A stretch of 8,139 nucleotides of DNA from Pyrinomonadaceae bacterium (GTDB lineage Bacteria; Acidobacteriota; Blastocatellia; Pyrinomonadales; Pyrinomonadaceae). The position numbers and the translations under genes were made by a program. Of the stretch, positions 5,309-8,139 are shown piece by piece; position 1 is the first letter of the stretch; every line of letters starts with the position of its first letter. Under the pieces are notes generated by a model that did no database searches, had not been told where the DNA came from, and saw nothing but the letters and a program-made list of their open reading frames with translations. Where the stretch lies: the NCBI GenBank assembly GCA_018060305.1, contig JAGOWF010000116.1, positions 1-8,139 of the forward strand, in the 5' to 3' direction.

Positions 5309-6793
5309 ATGGACCCAACAACAAGCGAACGCCAGACCCTTATTCGCGGCCTCGGACTGATCGCGGCCATTTCGATCATCATAGGCAACGTGATCGGCAC
5401 GGGCGTTTTTTTGAAAGCCCGTGTAATGACCTGCAATGTCGGCACGCCGGGCTGGGTGATCGCGGCATGGGTGGCTGCGGGCTTCTTGTCGTTGTCCGGC
5501 GCTCTCACCTACGCGGAACTGACCGCGATGCGCCCAATGGCAGGGGCACAAAACGTCTTTTTGAAAGAGACTTATGGCAAGGTCGCGAGCTTCCTCTTCG
5601 GCTGGATGCAGATCCTCGTGGCACGGCCCGGTTCACAAGCGGCAGCGGCTATGGCGTTTGCCATCGGTATTAATGATTTTCTCGACGGCGGGCTCGCGCG
5701 GAACCTAACCGAATTCAACATCGGCTCATGGCACGTTGAGATCACCACGCTGCAGCTTGTAGCGTTGATGGTCATCTTCATCTTCACGACGTTGAATTGT
5801 GCTTCGGTCTCGCTGATGGGCAGGATCGCGACAGCCCTGACGTTTGTAAAGATCGCCTTGATCGTCTTTGTTGCCGGCGGGGCCTTTGTTCTGGTCAGCG
5901 GCGACTTTGGGCATTTCTCATTGATGAATACGGGCGGCTCGTGCGAAGGTGTTTCTGACGCGGTCAAGTACGGCTCGCCTACATATTCGTTTTTCGGCGG
6001 TTTTGCAGCGGCAATGCTCGGCGCTCTTTGGGGCTATGATGGGTGGGACAATCTCACGTTCATCGCCGGCGAGGTAAAGGAACCGAAACGAAATATTCCG
6101 CTGGCCATCGTCGGCAGCATGTTCGCGATCATCGTGCTGTATCTGATCGCACAGGTCGCGTATTTTTACGTGCTTGACCCAACGACGATCGCGTCTGTGT
6201 CTAAGAATTCGTCGGTCGCTAAGGTCGTGGTCAGCACCTTCTTTGGCGGCGATGCTGCGTCAATTGCGACCGGCGCGGCGGTTGCGTTCTTTACCGTCGG
6301 ACTGATGCTGTCGTCGCTTGGGACATTGCATACGTCGCTGATGTCGGGTGCGCGCGTTCCATATCGAATGGCACGCGAAGGCCTGTTTTTCCGGCCGTTT
6401 AGCAGGATATCCATCAGTCACGTCCCTGTAACATCGGTGCTGCTGACGGGCGCGCTTGCGGCGGTGCTTGCGTTGATCGGCTCATTCGACACGCTGACGG
6501 ACTATGTGGTCTTTGCGATGTGGATCTTTTACGCACTGATAACGGGGTCGATATTTATTTATCGAAGAAAATATCCGCACCTCGACCGCCCGTATCGAGC
6601 GTGGGGATATCCGGTCGTGCCGGTGATCTTCCTGCTTGTCGCGGCATGGCTGCTGTATAGGACGATCATTGATTCGCCGTGGCAGTCCGTGACGGGCCTT
6701 ATCATTATTGCTGCAGGTCTGCCCGTATATTTCTTTTTTACACGTCGTGAAACTCCGGCGACTGACGAGGAGGCCGAAGACAATGTCGAATGA
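5309..6793 (+). CDS. APC-superfamily amino-acid permease
   Basis: This encodes 494 residues from ATG 5309. The frame is open back to an ATG at 5216, but that start would run into pabB and add a polar, non-family N-terminus, so it is rejected. About 12 membrane helices are expected. Helix 1 carries the APC substrate-site motif IGNVIGTGVF (25-34). Segment 240-264 (LWGYDGWDNLTFIAGEVKEPKRNIP) strongly resembles helix 6 and the following loop of L-type (LAT/SLC7-like) transporters. YRMAREGLFFRPF (352-364) and RPYRAWGYPVVP (427-438) are further family patches. Members carry amino acids or related compounds across the inner membrane by uniport, exchange or proton symport; the substrate cannot be read from the sequence. 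The tail (479-494) is acidic. No Shine-Dalgarno sequence is seen before the ATG. The stop overlaps the start of the PilZ gene by 11 bases. Confidence 0.88.
   Translation: MDPTTSERQTLIRGLGLIAAISIIIGNVIGTGVFLKARVMTCNVGTPGWVIAAWVAAGFLSLSGALTYAELTAMRPMAGAQNVFLKETYGKVASFLFGWMQILVARPGSQAAAAMAFAIGINDFLDGGLARNLTEFNIGSWHVEITTLQLVALMVIFIFTTLNCASVSLMGRIATALTFVKIALIVFVAGGAFVLVSGDFGHFSLMNTGGSCEGVSDAVKYGSPTYSFFGGFAAAMLGALWGYDGWDNLTFIAGEVKEPKRNIPLAIVGSMFAIIVLYLIAQVAYFYVLDPTTIASVSKNSSVAKVVVSTFFGGDAASIATGAAVAFFTVGLMLSSLGTLHTSLMSGARVPYRMAREGLFFRPFSRISISHVPVTSVLLTGALAAVLALIGSFDTLTDYVVFAMWIFYALITGSIFIYRRKYPHLDRPYRAWGYPVVPVIFLLVAAWLLYRTIIDSPWQSVTGLIIIAAGLPVYFFFTRRETPATDEEAEDNVE
6767..6773 (+). promoter_or_regulatory. 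Ribosome binding site of the PilZ gene inside the permease gene
   Basis: GAGGAGG lies 9 bases before ATG 6783, within the last codons of the permease gene, where it encodes part of the acidic tail. It fixes the PilZ start at 6783 and suggests efficient translation on a shared message. Confidence 0.75.
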
Positions 6794-7115
6794 CCGAAGA
6801 AGCGGCAACGAACGCAGGTCGTCAAACCGATTTCCGATCGAGATCGATATCGAATGGGAGGCGACCGGAAAGCGCGACTCGGGCACGATCAGTGATGTCA
6901 GTCTCGACGGGTGCTTTGTGCTCGGTTCGGGCGAGGTCAGCGATGGCGATGCCGTTAAGGTCTTTGTCCCACTCGCGGACGGCATGAAAGTGCAGTTTGA
7001 CGGCACGGTCGCCAATCATGTGTTTGAGATCGGCTTCGGCGTGAGATTTACATCGCTGAATTCGGCTCAGAGGGAATTACTTATAAGGCTCGTCCAGGAT
7101 GCCGAAACGGCCTAG
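6783..7115 (+). CDS. Stand-alone PilZ-domain protein (cyclic di-GMP receptor)
   Basis: This encodes 110 residues, the usual size of a single PilZ domain. Both c-di-GMP-binding motifs are intact: RxxxR as R12-S-S-N-R16 in the basic N-terminal arm, and D/NxSxxG as DVSLDG (38-43). The rest is consistent with the PilZ beta-barrel, ending in a helical SLNSAQRELLIRLVQ segment. Such proteins bind cyclic di-GMP and act as adaptors on motility, secretion or surface-polymer machinery; no effector domain is present, so the partner is unknown. The ATG lies within the permease gene (ATGTCGAATGA overlap), so the two are probably cotranscribed and translationally coupled. The frame could be extended upstream to 6708, but only in a different frame across the permease gene, and that is rejected. 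The TAG stop faces that of murE. Confidence 0.9.
   Translation: MSNDRRSGNERRSSNRFPIEIDIEWEATGKRDSGTISDVSLDGCFVLGSGEVSDGDAVKVFVPLADGMKVQFDGTVANHVFEIGFGVRFTSLNSAQRELLIRLVQDAETA
7112..7115. other. Shared CTAG: overlapping convergent stop codons
   Basis: The PilZ stop TAG (7113-7115, plus) and the MurE stop TAG (7114-7112, minus) lie within one CTAG palindrome. The two genes therefore meet tail to tail with no intergenic DNA, and no hairpin terminator is visible at the junction. Confidence 0.95.
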
Positions 7116-8139
7116 CTAATCTCGTCGCGCCGCTCAAGGGCCTCGGCCGCGACCACGCGATCGTCAAAATGGAACTTATCGTTGCCGATGAGCTGATAGG
7201 TCTCGTGGCCCTTGCCGGCGATAATTACCACGTCGCCTGTCTGTGCGAGTGAGATCGCGCGATTGATAGCCTCACGACGGTCCGAAACAATTTCATACTC
7301 GGACGTTTTCTCTTTCACGCCCGCCTCGATCTCGGTAATTATCCTCAACGGATCCTCATTCCTCGGGTTGTCAGATGTGATGATGACAACGTCGCTCAGT
7401 TCGCCCGCGACGTCGCCCATCGGCCACCGCTTTGTCTGGTCGCGGTCGCCGCCGCAGCCAAACACCGTGATGATCCGGCCGGTCGTCAGTTCGCGAGCGG
7501 TCTTTAAGGTGTTGAGCAAAGCGTCGTCCGTGTGGGCATAATCGACAACGACCGCAAAGTCGCCCTCATGCGGCACACGCTCAAACCGGCCAGGAGCGCC
7601 GACGCAGGTCAATAGGCCGCGCTCAATTGCATCGATATCGTAGCCGAGTTCGAGAGCAACGGCGGTCGCGGCCAGCATGTTGTAAACATGAGGTTTGCCG
7701 ACAAGCGGGGAAGTTATTCGCTGGGTTCCGGTGGGCGTTTTCAGGTCGAAGGATGTGCCTCGAACCAGCGACACCACGATGTTATCGGCCGTGAGGTCGG
7801 CATTTGTGTTCTGGGCAAATGTCGTCACGCGTTGGCCGTTTGCTCGCAACTCATTTGCGAGGGCGACGCCCCATTCGTCGTCAATGTTAATTACACTCGC
7901 CGAGGGCGGCTCGCCGAGACGGCCGTCGAACAACTGCTTCTTTGCATCGAAGTAATTCTCCATCGTCTCGTGATAATCGAGATGATCGCGCGTGAGATTT
8001 GTGAAAACAGCTATCTTGAACCTCAGCCAGTCGCAGCGATGCAGATCGATCGCCTGCGACGATGCCTCCATCACGGCCATCGTGCAGCCGGAATTGACAG
8101 CCGTGCGGAGGAAAAGATTTGTGTCCGATGCCTCAGGCG
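7112..8139 (-). CDS. murE: UDP-MurNAc-L-Ala-D-Glu:meso-diaminopimelate ligase, C-terminal part (cut by right edge)
   Basis: The frame is open from the right edge to TAG at 7112, about 341 residues; the true start and the N-terminal domain lie outside the window. MurE is the cytosolic ligase that adds the third amino acid to the peptidoglycan stem peptide using ATP. Visible Mur-ligase features are the TPEASDTNLFL-like entry segment, VMEASSQAI, TNLTRDHLDYH, the hinge region LVGKPHVYNMLAA, GRFERV, VDYAHTDDAL, VFGCGGDRDQTKR and GKGHETYQ. SDNPRNEDP contains DNPR, the motif known to recognise meso-DAP, so the peptidoglycan should be DAP-type rather than lysine-type. VDYAHTDDAL has Asp where VDYAHTPDAL is usual, a small variant. 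Its 3' end abuts the convergent PilZ gene. The usual mur/fts cluster, if present, would lie to the right. Confidence 0.95.
   Translation of the reverse strand, partial: PEASDTNLFLRTAVNSGCTMAVMEASSQAIDLHRCDWLRFKIAVFTNLTRDHLDYHETMENYFDAKKQLFDGRLGEPPSASVINIDDEWGVALANELRANGQRVTTFAQNTNADLTADNIVVSLVRGTSFDLKTPTGTQRITSPLVGKPHVYNMLAATAVALELGYDIDAIERGLLTCVGAPGRFERVPHEGDFAVVVDYAHTDDALLNTLKTARELTTGRIITVFGCGGDRDQTKRWPMGDVAGELSDVVIITSDNPRNEDPLRIITEIEAGVKEKTSEYEIVSDRREAINRAISLAQTGDVVIIAGKGHETYQLIGNDKFHFDDRVVAAEALERRDEIS

Noticed and set aside
1..8139. CRISPR array, mobile element, tRNA or rRNA, defence cassette
   Set aside because: No spaced direct repeats, transposase or integrase frames, cloverleaf-like or rRNA sequence, or defence-type domains were seen. 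Genes fill almost all of the window.

Overview
The window is a compact stretch of bacterial chromosome with moderately high G+C by eye. It carries nine protein genes, two of them cut by the window edges, and no gap over 300 bases. The genes are mostly housekeeping: RecG helicase, S20, MurE, para-aminobenzoate synthase and a queuosine-precursor transporter. A MurE with the meso-DAP motif, an ExbD/TolR protein and a PilZ protein point to a Gram-negative, diaminopimelate-type bacterium. The style of the RecG N-terminus and the gene mix suggest Acidobacteriota, perhaps Blastocatellia. That placement is inferred from memory of protein families, not tested.

Left part, all on the minus strand and read right to left: pabB (5224-3917), exbD (3853-3386), a membrane J-domain protein (3291-2488), rpsT (2310-2047), a YhhQ-type transporter (1977-1252), a class I methyltransferase (about 1265-369) and the start of recG (356 to the left edge). 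Signals split this run into units. The pabB-exbD pair has a 63-base gap and no visible terminator. The J-protein gene has its own extended -10 promoter and a leader that begins with a perfect hairpin. rpsT has a near-consensus promoter and a strong intrinsic terminator. yhhQ, the methyltransferase gene and recG are packed by overlap and a 12-base gap, so they probably form one operon. The rpsT terminator ends right at the yhhQ start codon, which leaves yhhQ expression unexplained.

Right part: from a short divergent region (5225-5308) an APC-family amino-acid permease gene runs rightward. It overlaps by 11 bases a small PilZ (c-di-GMP receptor) gene with a strong ribosome binding site. This pair meets murE, which comes from the right edge on the minus strand. 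The two facing stop codons share one CTAG palindrome, so there is no intergenic DNA between them.

I found no mobile element, CRISPR array, RNA gene or defence system. The points worth a second look are regulatory or contextual: the terminator abutting yhhQ, the hairpin at the inferred 5' end of the J-protein mRNA, a possible leaderless pabB, a degenerate 9-base tandem repeat upstream of rpsT, an exbD with no exbB beside it, a multi-pass membrane J-protein of unknown role, and the permease-PilZ coupling.
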